Source: Pleomorphomonas sp.
GTDB lineage: Bacteria; Pseudomonadota; Alphaproteobacteria; Rhizobiales; Pleomorphomonadaceae
Length of the DNA stretch: 64,000 nt
Reading direction: 5' to 3'
NCBI GenBank assembly: GCA_030603685.1
Contig: JAUVXG010000001.1
Coordinates: forward strand, 16,333 to 80,332
Shown: piece after piece, positions 52,310 to 61,738 of the stretch
How positions within the stretch are numbered: position 1 is the first letter of the stretch
How the letters are laid out: every line of letters begins with the position of its first letter
Program-made: the position numbers and the translations under genes
The notes under the pieces: generated by a model
Databases searched by the model: none
What the model was told of the DNA's origin: nothing
The model's input: the letters and a program-made list of their open reading frames with translations, nothing else

Positions 52310-52456
52310 GGCAACGATCCGTCGGTTCTATCTTGCGAAGACTAGCGCGATACCGTTAAAGGCTCGCAAACTCGTCCGGCATTCTCAGGGAAAACACCGA
52401 TCCGTTCGTTTGCCGTCAGGCAGCAAAGCGGGACTGCCGGGAAAGCCGGGGAACTC

Positions 52457-53353
52457 ATGCCAAACCGCACGCGCGCCACCATGGTCGGCCTTACCGCAAT
52501 CCTTATGTGGTCGACGCTCGGCGTCTTCACTGGCGGTTCGGGAGCCGTGCCGCCCTTCCTCCTGAATGCCTTCTGCTTGGGTCTTTCCGGCTCGGTCGCC
52601 ATCGTCTGGCTGGTTGTCAGGGGGCGCACCGCTGTTCTGAGGCAACCCCTCAGGGTCTGGATCGTCGGAACGCTCGGCCTGTTCGGCTACCACGCCCTCT
52701 ATTTTACCGCCCTGCGCACGGCGCCGCTGGTCGAGGCCGGCCTTATCAATTATCTCTGGCCGCTCCTGATCGTGCTGTTTTCCGGCCTCCTGCCCGGCGA
52801 ACGGCTACGCCCCCATCATGTTGCCGGTGTCGTCCTGGGCTTTGTCGGCGCCGCGCTTCTGGTGACAGCCGGCCAATCGCTGTCGCTCGACGGCGGCTAT
52901 GCCTTCGGTTACCTCGCCGCGTTCCTCGCCGCCGTCGTCTGGGCCAGTTACTCGGTCATCTCCCGCCGCTTCGCCGGGGTTCCTTCGGAGGCTGTCGCCG
53001 GCTTCTGCGTCGCCGCCGCCATGCTGAGCCTTCTCTGCCATGCGGCTTTCGAGAAAACGGTGCTGCCGTCCTCGGCCCTGGAGTGGACGATGGTGGCCCT
53101 GCTCGGCGCCTTCCCGGTCGGCCTCGCCTTCTTCGTCTGGGATCACGGCGTCAAGCACGGCAACATCCAGCTCATCGGCACCGCCGCCTACGCGACGCCG
53201 GTTTTGTCGACCCTGCTGCTCACCCTCACCGGCTACGGAACGCTGGGTTTGACGACGGCCATCGCCTGCGTCCTCGTCACTCTCGGCGCCATCGTCGCGG
53301 CCTGGGATTCCCTACCCTTCCGGCGGCGGCTGGCCAGGCGAGCCATCACCTGA
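52457..53353 (+). CDS. EamA/DMT-family exporter
   Basis: A 298-residue inner-membrane protein with about ten helices formed by two EamA repeats. It contains ALRTAPLVEAGLINYLWPLL and, late, GNIQLIGTAAYATPVLSTLL. The layout is like YddG aromatic amino-acid exporters, but the substrate is not readable. Its 3' end overlaps the convergent gloB by eight bases. Confidence 0.87.
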   Translation: MPNRTRATMVGLTAILMWSTLGVFTGGSGAVPPFLLNAFCLGLSGSVAIVWLVVRGRTAVLRQPLRVWIVGTLGLFGYHALYFTALRTAPLVEAGLINYLWPLLIVLFSGLLPGERLRPHHVAGVVLGFVGAALLVTAGQSLSLDGGYAFGYLAAFLAAVVWASYSVISRRFAGVPSEAVAGFCVAAAMLSLLCHAAFEKTVLPSSALEWTMVALLGAFPVGLAFFVWDHGVKHGNIQLIGTAAYATPVLSTLLLTLTGYGTLGLTTAIACVLVTLGAIVAAWDSLPFRRRLARRAIT

Positions 53354-54116
53354 AGCTGTCCTTCCGCTTGCGCAGCTCGGCGAACACCTCCACTGCGGGC
53401 TGACCAGACAATCCCAGCCTTTCGGCCAGTCGGGGATCGCCGGCCCTCAGGAACGGATTCGTCTGAAGCTCCCGATCGAGCGTCACCGGCACCGTCGGAC
53501 GGTCGGCATCGCGAAGCGCTTCCACCTCCGCAAGCCGCTCGGCAAGCGCCGCGTTGTCCGGATCGACCGTCAGCGCGAAACGTCCGTTCGATTCCGTATA
53601 CTCGTGCCCGGGATAGATGGCCGTCTCCGCCGGCAAGGACGCGAGACGGAGAAGCGAGTCCCACATGTCGGCGGCGCTGCCCTCGAACAGGCGACCGCAG
53701 CCGAGAGAGAACAGCGTATCGCCGCAAAACAGCGCCCGCGCTTCGGGCGAATGATAGGCGATATGGCCGCGCGTGTGTCCTGGGGTGGCGATCACTCGAA
53801 AGCCGAGCGGACCGACGGAGAAGGCTTCACCGTCTTCCACCGCCCGGTCGAGAGGTGGCAGGCGATGGGCGTCGGCGGCCGCGCCGATGAGCTGCGCGCC
53901 GGTGCGCTCGACGATCGCGGCGGCGCCTTCGATATGGTCGTGGTGGTGATGGGTGAGAAGCAGGGCGTCGAGCCGCCCACCCGACGCTTCGACGGCCGAG
54001 AGGATGGGCGCCGCCTCCGGAGCATCGACGACCACCGCCGCGCCGCTGTCCTCGTCGCGAAGGAGATAGGCGTAGTTGTCGCTGAGACAGGCGATGACGT
54101 GGACCTTCGGAACCAT
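53346..54116 (-). CDS. gloB: Hydroxyacylglutathione hydrolase (glyoxalase II)
   Basis: A 256-residue metallo-beta-lactamase-fold hydrolase that completes methylglyoxal detoxification. Metal site LLTHHHHDHIEG, TPGHTRGH, CGDTLFSLGCGRLFEG, plus a C-terminal GloB helical domain (YPGHEYTESNGRFAL, NPFLRAGDP). The length is standard for GloB. It is divergent from a methyltransferase gene, a pairing common in Rhizobiales. Confidence 0.94.
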   Translation of the reverse strand: MVPKVHVIACLSDNYAYLLRDEDSGAAVVVDAPEAAPILSAVEASGGRLDALLLTHHHHDHIEGAAAIVERTGAQLIGAAADAHRLPPLDRAVEDGEAFSVGPLGFRVIATPGHTRGHIAYHSPEARALFCGDTLFSLGCGRLFEGSAADMWDSLLRLASLPAETAIYPGHEYTESNGRFALTVDPDNAALAERLAEVEALRDADRPTVPVTLDRELQTNPFLRAGDPRLAERLGLSGQPAVEVFAELRKRKDSFR

Positions 54117-54223
54117 CGGGAGCCTCCTTTACCGCCCGCGCGAAAAAAGACGGCGGCCGCCATTGCGATAGGATCACAGTCGATCAATATGGCGGAAAGG
54201 GCAAGGGCGCCCCGGAGCCATGC

Positions 54224-54982
54224 ATGTTTCTGGACGTTGTCGACCTCAGGGACTTCTATTCGAGCGATCTCGGCCGCGTCATCCGGCCCATTCTCGCCGA
54301 CCATTTCCGGAAGATCTGGCCGAGCGTGTCCGGCGACCGGCTGGCCGGGCTCGGCTTCGCGACCCCCTATCTCGCGCCGTTTCGCGAGGAGGCCGACCGC
54401 ACGCTGGCGCTGATGCCGGCCGCCCAGGGCGCCGTCAACTGGCCGGCCGGCGGCCCCTCCGCCTCGGCACTGGTCTGCGACGACATGCTGCCGCTTCCCG
54501 ATGCGTCGATCGATCGGCTGCTGATCGTCCATGCGCTCGAAATGGCCAACGATCCGGCCGAACTGCTCAAGGAAGCCTGGCGGGTGCTGTCGCCAGGAGG
54601 CCGGGTACTGGCGGTGGTGCCGAACCGGCGCGGCCTCTGGGCCCGCGTCGACACCTCACCCTTCGGCTATGGCCGCCCCTTCTCGCGCGGCCAGCTCACC
54701 AAGCTCCTGCGCGAAACCTCGTTCTCTCCAACGGCCTGGGATGAGGCCCTCTACGTGATGCCGGTGCCGCGCCGGCACTTCATGCATGCCAGCGCCCGTT
54801 GGGAGGCGATCGGCGCGCGCCTGTGGCCGGCCTTCGCCGGGGTGATCCTGGTGGAAGCGGCCAAGCACCTGCATCAGGGCGTGCCGGTGATCCGCCGCGT
54901 CCGCTCGCCGGCCATCCGTCCCGTGCTGCTGCCCTCGCCCGCCGGTCTGCCGAGCCCGCACCGCACTGGCCCGTCCGGCTGA
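54224..54982 (+). CDS. Class I SAM-dependent methyltransferase
   Basis: A 252-residue protein of the Methyltransf_11 type: post-core motif HALEMANDPAELLKEAWRVL (about 105-125) and GGRVLAVVPNRRGLWAR. The usual glycine-rich motif I is weak. Its substrate is unknown, and it is regularly found next to gloB in Rhizobiales. GGAG stands about eight bases before the ATG. Confidence 0.82.
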   Translation: MFLDVVDLRDFYSSDLGRVIRPILADHFRKIWPSVSGDRLAGLGFATPYLAPFREEADRTLALMPAAQGAVNWPAGGPSASALVCDDMLPLPDASIDRLLIVHALEMANDPAELLKEAWRVLSPGGRVLAVVPNRRGLWARVDTSPFGYGRPFSRGQLTKLLRETSFSPTAWDEALYVMPVPRRHFMHASARWEAIGARLWPAFAGVILVEAAKHLHQGVPVIRRVRSPAIRPVLLPSPAGLPSPHRTGPSG

Positions 54983-54989
54983 CCGCTCG

Positions 54990-55625
54990 CTAGCGGTCTT
55001 CACGAGACAGCAGGAACACCGCCTGCGCCCCCAGAAGGTTCCAGACGATCCATGGCAGGCTGAACGGCAGGCGCTTGCCGGTGCCGTCGAGAACGATCGC
55101 CTGATCCACATGGGCTCCCACGTCCTTGGCCAGCTCGACGAAGTCGCGGATGGTGCAGAAGTGGATGTTGGGCGTGTCGTACCAGGAATAGGGCAGCCGC
55201 TTGCTCACCGGCATGCGGCCGAGAAACATCAGGCGGAAGCGCACGTCGAGGTGGCCGAAATTCGGCAGCGACACCACGACGCGGCGACCGATGCGCAGCA
55301 TCTCGTCGAGCACCCGGCGAGCGTTGCGCGTCGCCTGGATGGTGTGGCTGAGCACCACATAGTCGAAGGACTGGTCGGGATACTGGACGAGGTCGCTGTC
55401 GGCATCGCCCTGGATCACGGAAAGACCGCGCGAGACAGCCGCATTGACGCCGTCCTGGCTGATCTCGATGCCGCGTGCATCGACGCCGCGCGTCCGCTCC
55501 AGCAGTTCCAGCAGCGCACCGTCGCCGCAACCGATGTCGAGCACGCGTGAGCCCGGCTCGATCAACCCGGCGATCAGCTTGAGGTCGATGCGGACGTCGG
55601 AGGTAAGGTCGGCGAGATCGGTCAT
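54990..55625 (-). CDS. metW: MetW, methionine biosynthesis methyltransferase-like protein
   Basis: A 211-residue MetW with the SAM motif [46 protein letters not shown] and [17 protein letters not shown]. MetW partners MetX for homoserine acetylation in many proteobacteria. Its ATG overlaps the metX stop by four bases, so it is translationally coupled. Confidence 0.95.
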   Translation of the reverse strand: MTDLADLTSDVRIDLKLIAGLIEPGSRVLDIGCGDGALLELLERTRGVDARGIEISQDGVNAAVSRGLSVIQGDADSDLVQYPDQSFDYVVLSHTIQATRNARRVLDEMLRIGRRVVVSLPNFGHLDVRFRLMFLGRMPVSKRLPYSWYDTPNIHFCTIRDFVELAKDVGAHVDQAIVLDGTGKRLPFSLPWIVWNLLGAQAVFLLSREDR

Positions 55626-56830
55626 CGTGCTTCCTCCGCCGGACCAGCGATGCCGCGCGCCCGGGCCGCACCGGTCAGGAAGCCGCGCACGATGCGGAAC
55701 TGTTCGGGAATGTCGAGCAGGAAACTGTCGTGTCCGCGGTCGCTTTCGATCTCCACGAAGCTGACCGGCGCCCCCGCCGCATTGAGCGCATGCACTACCG
55801 CCCGGCTTTCCGAGGTCGGATACAGCCAGTCGGATGTGAACGACAGCACGCAGAAGCGCGTCTTCGTTCCCTTGAAGACGTTGGCCAGAACGCCGCCGTG
55901 ATCGGCCGCGAGGTCGAAGTAGTCGGTGGCGCGGGTGACGTAGAGATAGGAGTTGGCGTCGAAGCGATCGACGAACGTCATGCCCTGATGGCGAAGGTAG
56001 CTTTCGATCTGGAAGTCGGCGTCGAAGCCGAAGGCCAGCGCGTCGCGGTCCTGCAGGTTGCGGCCGAACTTCTGGTGCAGCGAGCGGTCGGACATGTAGG
56101 TGATGTGGGCGGCCATGCGCGCAACGGCGAGCCCCTTCTTGGGGTTGCGCCCTTCCTCGAGATAGCGGCCGCCGCACCAGTCGGGATCGGCCATCACCGC
56201 CTGCCGCCCCACCTCGTGGAAGGCGATGTTCTGCGAGGAATGGCGGTAGCTGGTGGCGATGGCCACCACCGAGAACACCCGCTCCGGATAGCTGACCGCC
56301 CATTGCAGCGCCTGCATGCCGCCCATCGAGCCACCGACCACGGCGAACAGCTTGTCGATACCGAGCCCGGTGACCAGCATGGCCTGCGCCCGGACCATGT
56401 CGGCAATCGTCACGACCGGCAGGTCGAGGCCATAGGGGCGGCCGGTATCGGGATTGGTGCTGGCCGGCCCGGTGGTGCCAAGACAACCGCCAAGCACGTT
56501 GGAACAGATGACGAAGAAGCGGTCGGTATCGATCGGCTTGCCCGGCCCGACCATCAGCGTCCACCAGCCCGGCTTGCCGGTCACTGGATTGGTGCTGGCG
56601 ACATGCTGGTCGCCAGTCAGCGCGTGGCAGATCAGGATGGCGTTGGAGCGGTCGTCATTGAGCTCGCCGTAGGTCTGGTAGGCAATCTGCCAGGGCGCGA
56701 TCGCCGGGCCGGCGTCGAGCGTCAGCGGCGCGTCCGTGCCGAAACGCATGACGAGGCTCGAAGGATTGTCGGCCTCGCTGCGGCGCAGGCTCGCCTGCGC
56801 ATCGGTCTCGGTAAGGGGAGCGTCCAGCAT
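55622..56830 (-). CDS. metX: Homoserine O-acetyltransferase MetX
   Basis: A 402-residue alpha/beta hydrolase acylating homoserine for methionine synthesis. Nucleophile elbow [14 protein letters not shown], catalytic Asp in SDWLYP and His in [24 protein letters not shown] is the family signature. ATG 56830 is taken as start since a GTG upstream lacks a ribosome site. The family includes succinyltransferases that cannot be separated by eye. Confidence 0.94.
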   Translation of the reverse strand: MLDAPLTETDAQASLRRSEADNPSSLVMRFGTDAPLTLDAGPAIAPWQIAYQTYGELNDDRSNAILICHALTGDQHVASTNPVTGKPGWWTLMVGPGKPIDTDRFFVICSNVLGGCLGTTGPASTNPDTGRPYGLDLPVVTIADMVRAQAMLVTGLGIDKLFAVVGGSMGGMQALQWAVSYPERVFSVVAIATSYRHSSQNIAFHEVGRQAVMADPDWCGGRYLEEGRNPKKGLAVARMAAHITYMSDRSLHQKFGRNLQDRDALAFGFDADFQIESYLRHQGMTFVDRFDANSYLYVTRATDYFDLAADHGGVLANVFKGTKTRFCVLSFTSDWLYPTSESRAVVHALNAAGAPVSFVEIESDRGHDSFLLDIPEQFRIVRGFLTGAARARGIAGPAEEAR

Positions 56831-56895
56831 CGTCACTTCATTATCCGGCAGCTTTCGCGCGGCAGGCGCGATGCCCGCCGCCACGAAGGTGGTTA

Positions 56896-56924
56896 GCTAT
56901 CGGAACGGGGAGATCAAATGTCAA
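56896..56924 (-). promoter_or_regulatory. metXW promoter
   Basis: On the minus strand -35 TTGACA (perfect), 17-bp spacer, -10 GATAGC. Predicted transcription starts near 56888, leaving a leader of about 58 bases with an 8-bp hairpin (CGGCGGGC / GCCTGCCG). It matches no SAM riboswitch consensus that I can recognise. Confidence 0.65.
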
Positions 56925-56958
56925 GAAAATCGGCATCCGGGCTATCGGAAGCCGCAGC

Positions 56959-57378
56959 CTACCGAGCGCTTCGACGGATGGCGCGAACCAGATCGCGGGC
57001 CTGCACCTTGGCGCTCTGCTGGTCTCCCTCGCCGAGTATGCCGCAAGCCTTCTCGAAGTTGTCGCGGTCGTCTTTGGCAACAGGCCGCTCGCCAATCGCC
57101 GCGACGACGATGCGAAGGGCGCAGGCCCGCACCGGGTCCACCTTGAAGGCGCCATAGCATCCATCGGCGAGACAGAAGGCGAAATTCCTCAGCGAGGGAA
57201 TGTCGCCGGCAAGCGCCTTCGGCCACTGTGGCGCCAGCGCGGTCTGCTGACCGGGGCAGGCAGCATTGTTCGCGGTGGCGCAGTTGGCGAGAAGATCGGC
57301 ATACTCGGGCACGCCGTCGGCGGCGAAAGCCGGGGCAGCGACGAAAGCCAGGACAAGGGCAACCAGAAGCGAGCGCAT
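56959..57378 (-). CDS. Small secreted protein of unknown function, cysteine-containing
   Basis: A 139-residue protein with a Sec signal peptide (MRSLLVALVLAFVAAPAFAA). The mature part has six cysteines (in LANCATANNAACPG, FCLADGC, ACAL and KACG), which could form disulfides in the periplasm. It has no family that I recognise; the CLADGCYGAF stretch is Sel1-neighbour-like but not a repeat. The ribosome site is weak. It is upstream of the metX promoter on the same strand and is probably its own unit. Confidence 0.65.
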   Translation of the reverse strand: MRSLLVALVLAFVAAPAFAADGVPEYADLLANCATANNAACPGQQTALAPQWPKALAGDIPSLRNFAFCLADGCYGAFKVDPVRACALRIVVAAIGERPVAKDDRDNFEKACGILGEGDQQSAKVQARDLVRAIRRSAR

Positions 57379-57438
57379 GGGCAGTTCTCGTATCACCCCA
57401 AGTATTCGCGAAGCATGCCGAGGACGCAAGATCGCCCT

Positions 57439-58275
57439 TCAGCCCGCCCTGTTCCGGAAAGCTGCCGGCGGGCGACCGAACGCGGCGCGAAAGCGACGAG
57501 TGAACTCGGACAGATCGCAAAAGCCATTGTCGAGCGCAACGTCGATCACCCTGCCGTGCCCGGCGTCAAGTGCCGCCGCCGCCCGAGCAAGGCGATACCC
57601 GATGAGATAGGCATGCGGTGGCTGCCCCACGACCCGCCGAAACACCCTGAGGAACTGATGGCGACCGAGGCCGACCAGCTTTGCCAGATCACCGAGGCTG
57701 AGCGGCTCGTCATGGTGCGCGTGCAAGTGGTCGAGTACGGCGGCGATCCGTCGCTCGTCGCGCGATGTCACCGCCGGCTCCGCTCCGTCCTCGCCCGAAA
57801 AGGCCACGCCAAGCAGATCGAGGGCCAGCGCTTCGGCCGAAAGCCCCTTCAGCTTGCCGCCGGCCAGTTGTCGGGCCGCATGAAGCCGACCGGTTCTTGC
57901 CGCGACCGGCGGCAGACGCGGCCGAGAGAAGGTGGGGCGGCGAAGCCTGCCGAAATCCGCCACCGTTTCCTCGACGAGTTCGGCCGAAAACTGAAACGAC
58001 AGGCACCGATCCCCCCGGCAGGCCTCGTGCGAACAGCGATAGGCGCCTCCGGGATTGCCGAGTAACAGCGAGCCGGGCGTCATCAAGGCCCGCCCCAACC
58101 CGGAACGATAGGCGAAGACGCCATCGAGCACCGCCGACACCGATAGGTCTTCATGCGCTTCCTCGAACGGTCGGTCCTCCGGCCCCGCGTCGCAGATGAC
58201 TTCCACCGCGCGCCAGCCCTCGCCAGCCGCTGCCAGGCGCTCTCCGGGAACCGGCTTGTCTTTTTCGATCCGCAT
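57439..58275 (-). CDS. AraC-family transcriptional regulator
   Basis: A 278-residue regulator with an N-terminal cupin-like sensing domain (about 20-130, with CSHEACRGDRCLSFQF) and two C-terminal helix-turn-helix motifs (LSLGDLAKLVGLGRHQFLR; VIDVALDNGFCDLSEFTRRF). GTG at 58284, nine bases upstream, has a better-spaced GGGGAAAG and is an alternative start. It is divergent, 96 bp away, from a small protein gene that is its probable target. Confidence 0.88.
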   Translation of the reverse strand: MRIEKDKPVPGERLAAAGEGWRAVEVICDAGPEDRPFEEAHEDLSVSAVLDGVFAYRSGLGRALMTPGSLLLGNPGGAYRCSHEACRGDRCLSFQFSAELVEETVADFGRLRRPTFSRPRLPPVAARTGRLHAARQLAGGKLKGLSAEALALDLLGVAFSGEDGAEPAVTSRDERRIAAVLDHLHAHHDEPLSLGDLAKLVGLGRHQFLRVFRRVVGQPPHAYLIGYRLARAAAALDAGHGRVIDVALDNGFCDLSEFTRRFRAAFGRPPAAFRNRAG

Positions 58276-58371
58276 GATCGTCACGATATCAACTTTCCCC
58301 AAGCGTGGCGACGGTTCGGGGGCTTAGGGCAATCGCGCACCAGTTCTTCCCCAACGATCAAGGAGTCGCTC

Positions 58372-58887
58372 ATGCCTTCCGCCCGTCAACCCTTCATCGA
58401 CCGCCTCGTCTCCGAGGCAGCTTCCCCCGACATTCCCGAGGACCAGCGCCTGTTCGAGCCACTTGTCGGAAGCTGGGATCTGGTGGTGACCTGGTACGAC
58501 CGTGCCGGCGCAGTCACCCGCCGAGAAAACGGCGAATGGCATTTCGTCCGCGTCTTGAACGGGCTCGGCATTCAGGACGTCTGGATCGTGCCCGGTCCCT
58601 CCGAACGGGCTGCGGGTAAAGGGCCTTACGAGTACGGCACGTCGATCCGCTTCTACGATCCGGGCATCGCCGCGTGGCGCTCGACCTGGATCGGCCCGAT
58701 GCACGGCGTGGTCGTCCCCTTCATCGGTCGCCGCACCGACGACGGCATCGTTCTGGAAACGCAGACGGGTGATCCGATGCACTGGAGTTTTCACGACATC
58801 ACCGCCGATCGCTTCATTTGGAAAAACCACAAGAACGATGGCGGCTGGCGACTGGTTCAGGATTTCATCGCAACGAGACATCATTGA
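58372..58887 (+). CDS. Hypothetical protein, DUF1579-like
   Basis: A 171-residue cytoplasmic protein with a beta-rich, lipocalin-like pattern: LVGSWDLVVTWYDRAGAV, GEWHFVRVLNGLGIQDVWI and a closing MHWSFHDITADRFIWKNH. No catalytic motif stands out. GGAG precedes the ATG at good spacing. Its promoter faces that of the AraC gene, so it is probably that regulator's regulated product. Function unknown; the family suggestion is a weak resemblance. Confidence 0.6.
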   Translation: MPSARQPFIDRLVSEAASPDIPEDQRLFEPLVGSWDLVVTWYDRAGAVTRRENGEWHFVRVLNGLGIQDVWIVPGPSERAAGKGPYEYGTSIRFYDPGIAAWRSTWIGPMHGVVVPFIGRRTDDGIVLETQTGDPMHWSFHDITADRFIWKNHKNDGGWRLVQDFIATRHH

Positions 58888-58892
58888 CCCGG

Positions 58893-60005
58893 TCAAACCG
58901 GCTCGAAGCGTTCATCGATCTCGACGCCCATCGCTGCAAGATTACAGAAGAAAGCCGCGGGATCGACATAGAGGCCCTGCGGGAGAAGGCCGGGATGGCG
59001 CTCACCCCCGGTCATTTCAATCACGCAGGCCGCTGCCGCGATGGCCGTCAGTTCGTAAGGATCGTCATGGCTAACCCGGAGACGAACCGTGGTCGGGTTT
59101 CCCTTGTGAACGCCCCGACCGTCGCATACCAGCACCACCCATTCCTCGCGACGCGTCCAGCGCTTCAACGCCGCGAAGAACCCGGCGGCGGCCAGAGGTC
59201 GCAACGGCGGCAGCAAGGCTGCCAGCATGGCCGCCGGCAAAACCGCGTAATCGATGACCGGCCCGAAACCACCAATGTAGAAGCCCGTCTCGGTCAGTTG
59301 GGGAAGCCGGTCAGGCAGGCACCGCAGTTCCTCGATTCCCATAGCGATGGTCTGCCGCCGTCCGAGCGAAGATCCGAAATCGAAGTCGCGGGCATTGCGC
59401 CAGGATCTCACCCAACGTCTCTCGACGAAAACGCTGGGGTCCATCTCGCGCAGTTCGCTCACGAAATCCTCGGCAGCACCGGGGCCGAAGCTCAGGCGCG
59501 ACCAGTCGACGTTGAAACTGGCATAGACTGGCGCATGGGTGAGGTCGACGGCGGAGGCGAGATGCCGGATCATCGCGGCCGGCAGTCCGGGGTGAAAACC
59601 ACCATCACTGACGAACTGCAGGCCATGCTGGAGGATATCCGGCTCGATCGCCCTGAGCGCCTGCCACTTGGCCGCCGACGACAGATGAATGTCGAAATAG
59701 TCGATGCCGAGTGTCAGCGCCGCGTTTGCCACGACGGGAGCATTGTCGGTCGAGGAGGTGGCCGATACCACCAGATCGGCGCCCGACAAGGCCGTCAGCA
59801 GGCCGGCTCGGTCGGAACTGTCGGCACGGACACCAACCAGCGTCGCCCCCGTCTCGGCGGCGATGCGGGCCGCCGCATCGTCCACCGAGACCTTGGTGCG
59901 TCCCATCAGACGGAGATCGTAATCTCCGGTCCGGGCAAGCAGACGCGCCAGACGCCGCCCGGTGTTGCCGGCGCCGCCAAGGATGGCGATGGTCGCCCTT
60001 GTCAT
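58893..60005 (-). CDS. Saccharopine dehydrogenase-like NAD(P)-binding oxidoreductase
   Basis: A 370-residue protein with an N-terminal Rossmann fold, IAILGGAGNTGRRLARLLA, and later the saccharopine-dehydrogenase-type features ADLVVSATSSTDNAPVVANA and SDGGFHPGLPAAMIRHLA. Substrate unknown. The start is ATG 60005, with GGGGGAG upstream. It converges with the hypothetical gene five bases away. Confidence 0.82.
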   Translation of the reverse strand: MTRATIAILGGAGNTGRRLARLLARTGDYDLRLMGRTKVSVDDAAARIAAETGATLVGVRADSSDRAGLLTALSGADLVVSATSSTDNAPVVANAALTLGIDYFDIHLSSAAKWQALRAIEPDILQHGLQFVSDGGFHPGLPAAMIRHLASAVDLTHAPVYASFNVDWSRLSFGPGAAEDFVSELREMDPSVFVERRWVRSWRNARDFDFGSSLGRRQTIAMGIEELRCLPDRLPQLTETGFYIGGFGPVIDYAVLPAAMLAALLPPLRPLAAAGFFAALKRWTRREEWVVLVCDGRGVHKGNPTTVRLRVSHDDPYELTAIAAAACVIEMTGGERHPGLLPQGLYVDPAAFFCNLAAMGVEIDERFEPV

Positions 60006-60095
60006 GTTCTCCCCCACCGACGGTTGTCGTCGCTCGCGGAAAGTGTGAGCGCGTCACGCCGAACCATCGAGACGGATGACTACTTAGGCCGGCCA

Positions 60096-60974
60096 TCAAT
60101 CCAGCCCAACCATCCGCCGGATATCGGCCACGGTTGCGCCTGCGGCCCGCAAGGCGGACAACCCCTCCGATTTCCTCGACTTCGAAAGCTTGCGACCATC
60201 GGCGTCGACGATCAGTCGATGATGATGATAGCGCGGTGCCGGCAGCCCCAGCAGCACCTGAAGCAGGCGATGGACAGATGTTGCGAAATAGAGATCGCGA
60301 CCGCGCACCACATCGGTCACCCCCTGAAGCGCATCGTCGACCACGACGGCGAGATGGTAGGCGGCAGGCGTGAACTTGCCCGCAAGCACGATGTCGCCCC
60401 AGGCGGCGGGATCGGCGGGCACCATCATGCCCGGACCATCGAGACTGTCGCCAAACTCCTGCCAGGAGAGATGACCGGCAAGGCGGACCGCCTTGGCCAT
60501 GTCGAGCCGCCAGGCATGCGGCCGGCCGGCCGCGACAAGTGCGGCCACGTCCCGAGCCGGCCTGCCGCGGTCGACATCGGGATAGAGCGGCGCGCCGTCA
60601 GGGTCGCGCGGCCACGGCTGACCGGTCCGCGCTTCCTCCGAACGGATCGCCTCGGCGATCTCCGCGCGACTGAGAAACGAACGGTAGACGAGCCCAAGAT
60701 CGGTCAACCGGTCGAGGGCTGCGGCATAGTCGTCCGCATGCTCAGACTGACGACGAACGGGCCGTTCGTAGGCGACGCCCAACCAGTCGAGATCGTCCAG
60801 AATGGCGCGTTCATGCTCCGGCCGGGCGCGGGTGATGTCGACATCCTCGATGCGGACCAGCATGCGGCCGCCGCTCTTGGCAGCCATGTCGGCATTGAGG
60901 AGCGCCGACAGCGCGTGGCCGAGGTGCAGCGGCCCGTTGGGCGACGGCGCGAAACGGAAGACGGGAACGGTCAT
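60096..60974 (-). CDS. gluQRS: Glutamyl-Q tRNA(Asp) synthetase, cysteine-free variant
   Basis: A 292-residue GluRS-like catalytic core without an anticodon-binding domain, which attaches Glu to queuosine of tRNA-Asp. HIGH-like PLHLGHALSAL and KMSKS-like KLSKSRKSEG are present, as is the RIEDVD turn. The zinc motif of the E. coli enzyme (YxCxCxR plus a later Cys) reads YRSFLSR and YPDVDR; the whole protein has no cysteine. Probable zinc loss, catalysis otherwise intact. Confidence 0.9.
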   Translation of the reverse strand: MTVPVFRFAPSPNGPLHLGHALSALLNADMAAKSGGRMLVRIEDVDITRARPEHERAILDDLDWLGVAYERPVRRQSEHADDYAAALDRLTDLGLVYRSFLSRAEIAEAIRSEEARTGQPWPRDPDGAPLYPDVDRGRPARDVAALVAAGRPHAWRLDMAKAVRLAGHLSWQEFGDSLDGPGMMVPADPAAWGDIVLAGKFTPAAYHLAVVVDDALQGVTDVVRGRDLYFATSVHRLLQVLLGLPAPRYHHHRLIVDADGRKLSKSRKSEGLSALRAAGATVADIRRMVGLD

Positions 60975-61074
60975 CTCTCAGCTGTCGGCGGATGGTCGGC
61001 GCTGCTGCCGGCTTCTGACGGGCCGGACAGTATACGTCTTGAATGCTGAAGTCTCGTGCCGAAGGAGGAACCGG

Positions 61075-61716
61075 ATGCGCCTCATCCTGACCGAAGCCGA
61101 CATGATCGAAGGCCTCGACTATCTCGAACGCGTCGACCCGCGCCTCGCCCCGGTCAGGATGACGGCCGGTCCGGTCGACATCCGCTATCGACCGCCCGGC
61201 TTCGAGGGCATCGCCCGCATCGTCGTTGCGCAGCAACTGTCGGTCTCCAGCGCCGATGCCATCTGGGGCAGGTTCGAGACGCTGCTCGGCGCGGCGACCG
61301 CCGACAACTACCTCCGCCAGGACGAGGAAGCGTTGCGCGCCGCCGGGCTGTCGCGTGGCAAGGTCAGGACGCTGCGCGCCCTCGCGGAAGCCGCCGCCGA
61401 CGGCCTGGATCTCGAAGGGCTTGCCGACCAATCGCCCGAAGTGGCAACCGAGAAACTGACGGCCATCCACGGCATTGGTCGCTGGACGGCCGAGATATTC
61501 CTGCTGTTCTGCGCGCGCAACGCCGACGTACTGCCCGCCGGAGATCTGGCGCTTCAGGTGGCGGCCGCCGAGGCGCTGGCGCTGGAGAAGCGCCCCAGCG
61601 AAAAGGAATTACGGGCGATATCAGAGCTTTGGTCCCCCTGGCGCGGCGTTGCGGCCAAGCTGCTTTGGGCCTATTACAAGGCCATGCGACAGGGCAGGAA
61701 CGTCCTCCCGGTCTGA
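61075..61716 (+). CDS. DNA-3-methyladenine glycosylase, AlkA-like
   Basis: A 213-residue HhH-GPD glycosylase: the hairpin LTAIHGIGRWTAEIFLLFC followed by the catalytic Asp in PAGDLALQVA, and YRPPGFEGIARIVVAQQLS at the N-terminal half. It excises alkylated purines. It lacks the AlkA N-terminal TBP-like domain, as do many bacterial forms. AAGGAGG precedes ATG 61075. Confidence 0.92.
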   Translation: MRLILTEADMIEGLDYLERVDPRLAPVRMTAGPVDIRYRPPGFEGIARIVVAQQLSVSSADAIWGRFETLLGAATADNYLRQDEEALRAAGLSRGKVRTLRALAEAAADGLDLEGLADQSPEVATEKLTAIHGIGRWTAEIFLLFCARNADVLPAGDLALQVAAAEALALEKRPSEKELRAISELWSPWRGVAAKLLWAYYKAMRQGRNVLPV

Positions 61717-61738
61717 ACCGATCCCGGAGGAGACTTCC

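Noticed and set aside
56831..56958. SAM-II riboswitch upstream of metX
   Set aside because: The hairpin and downstream bases do not match the SAM-II pseudoknot consensus as I know it.
58818..61049. 743-codon plus-strand open frame
   Set aside because: It is antisense to the saccharopine-dehydrogenase-like gene and gluQRS, with Arg/Gly-rich composition and no domain.
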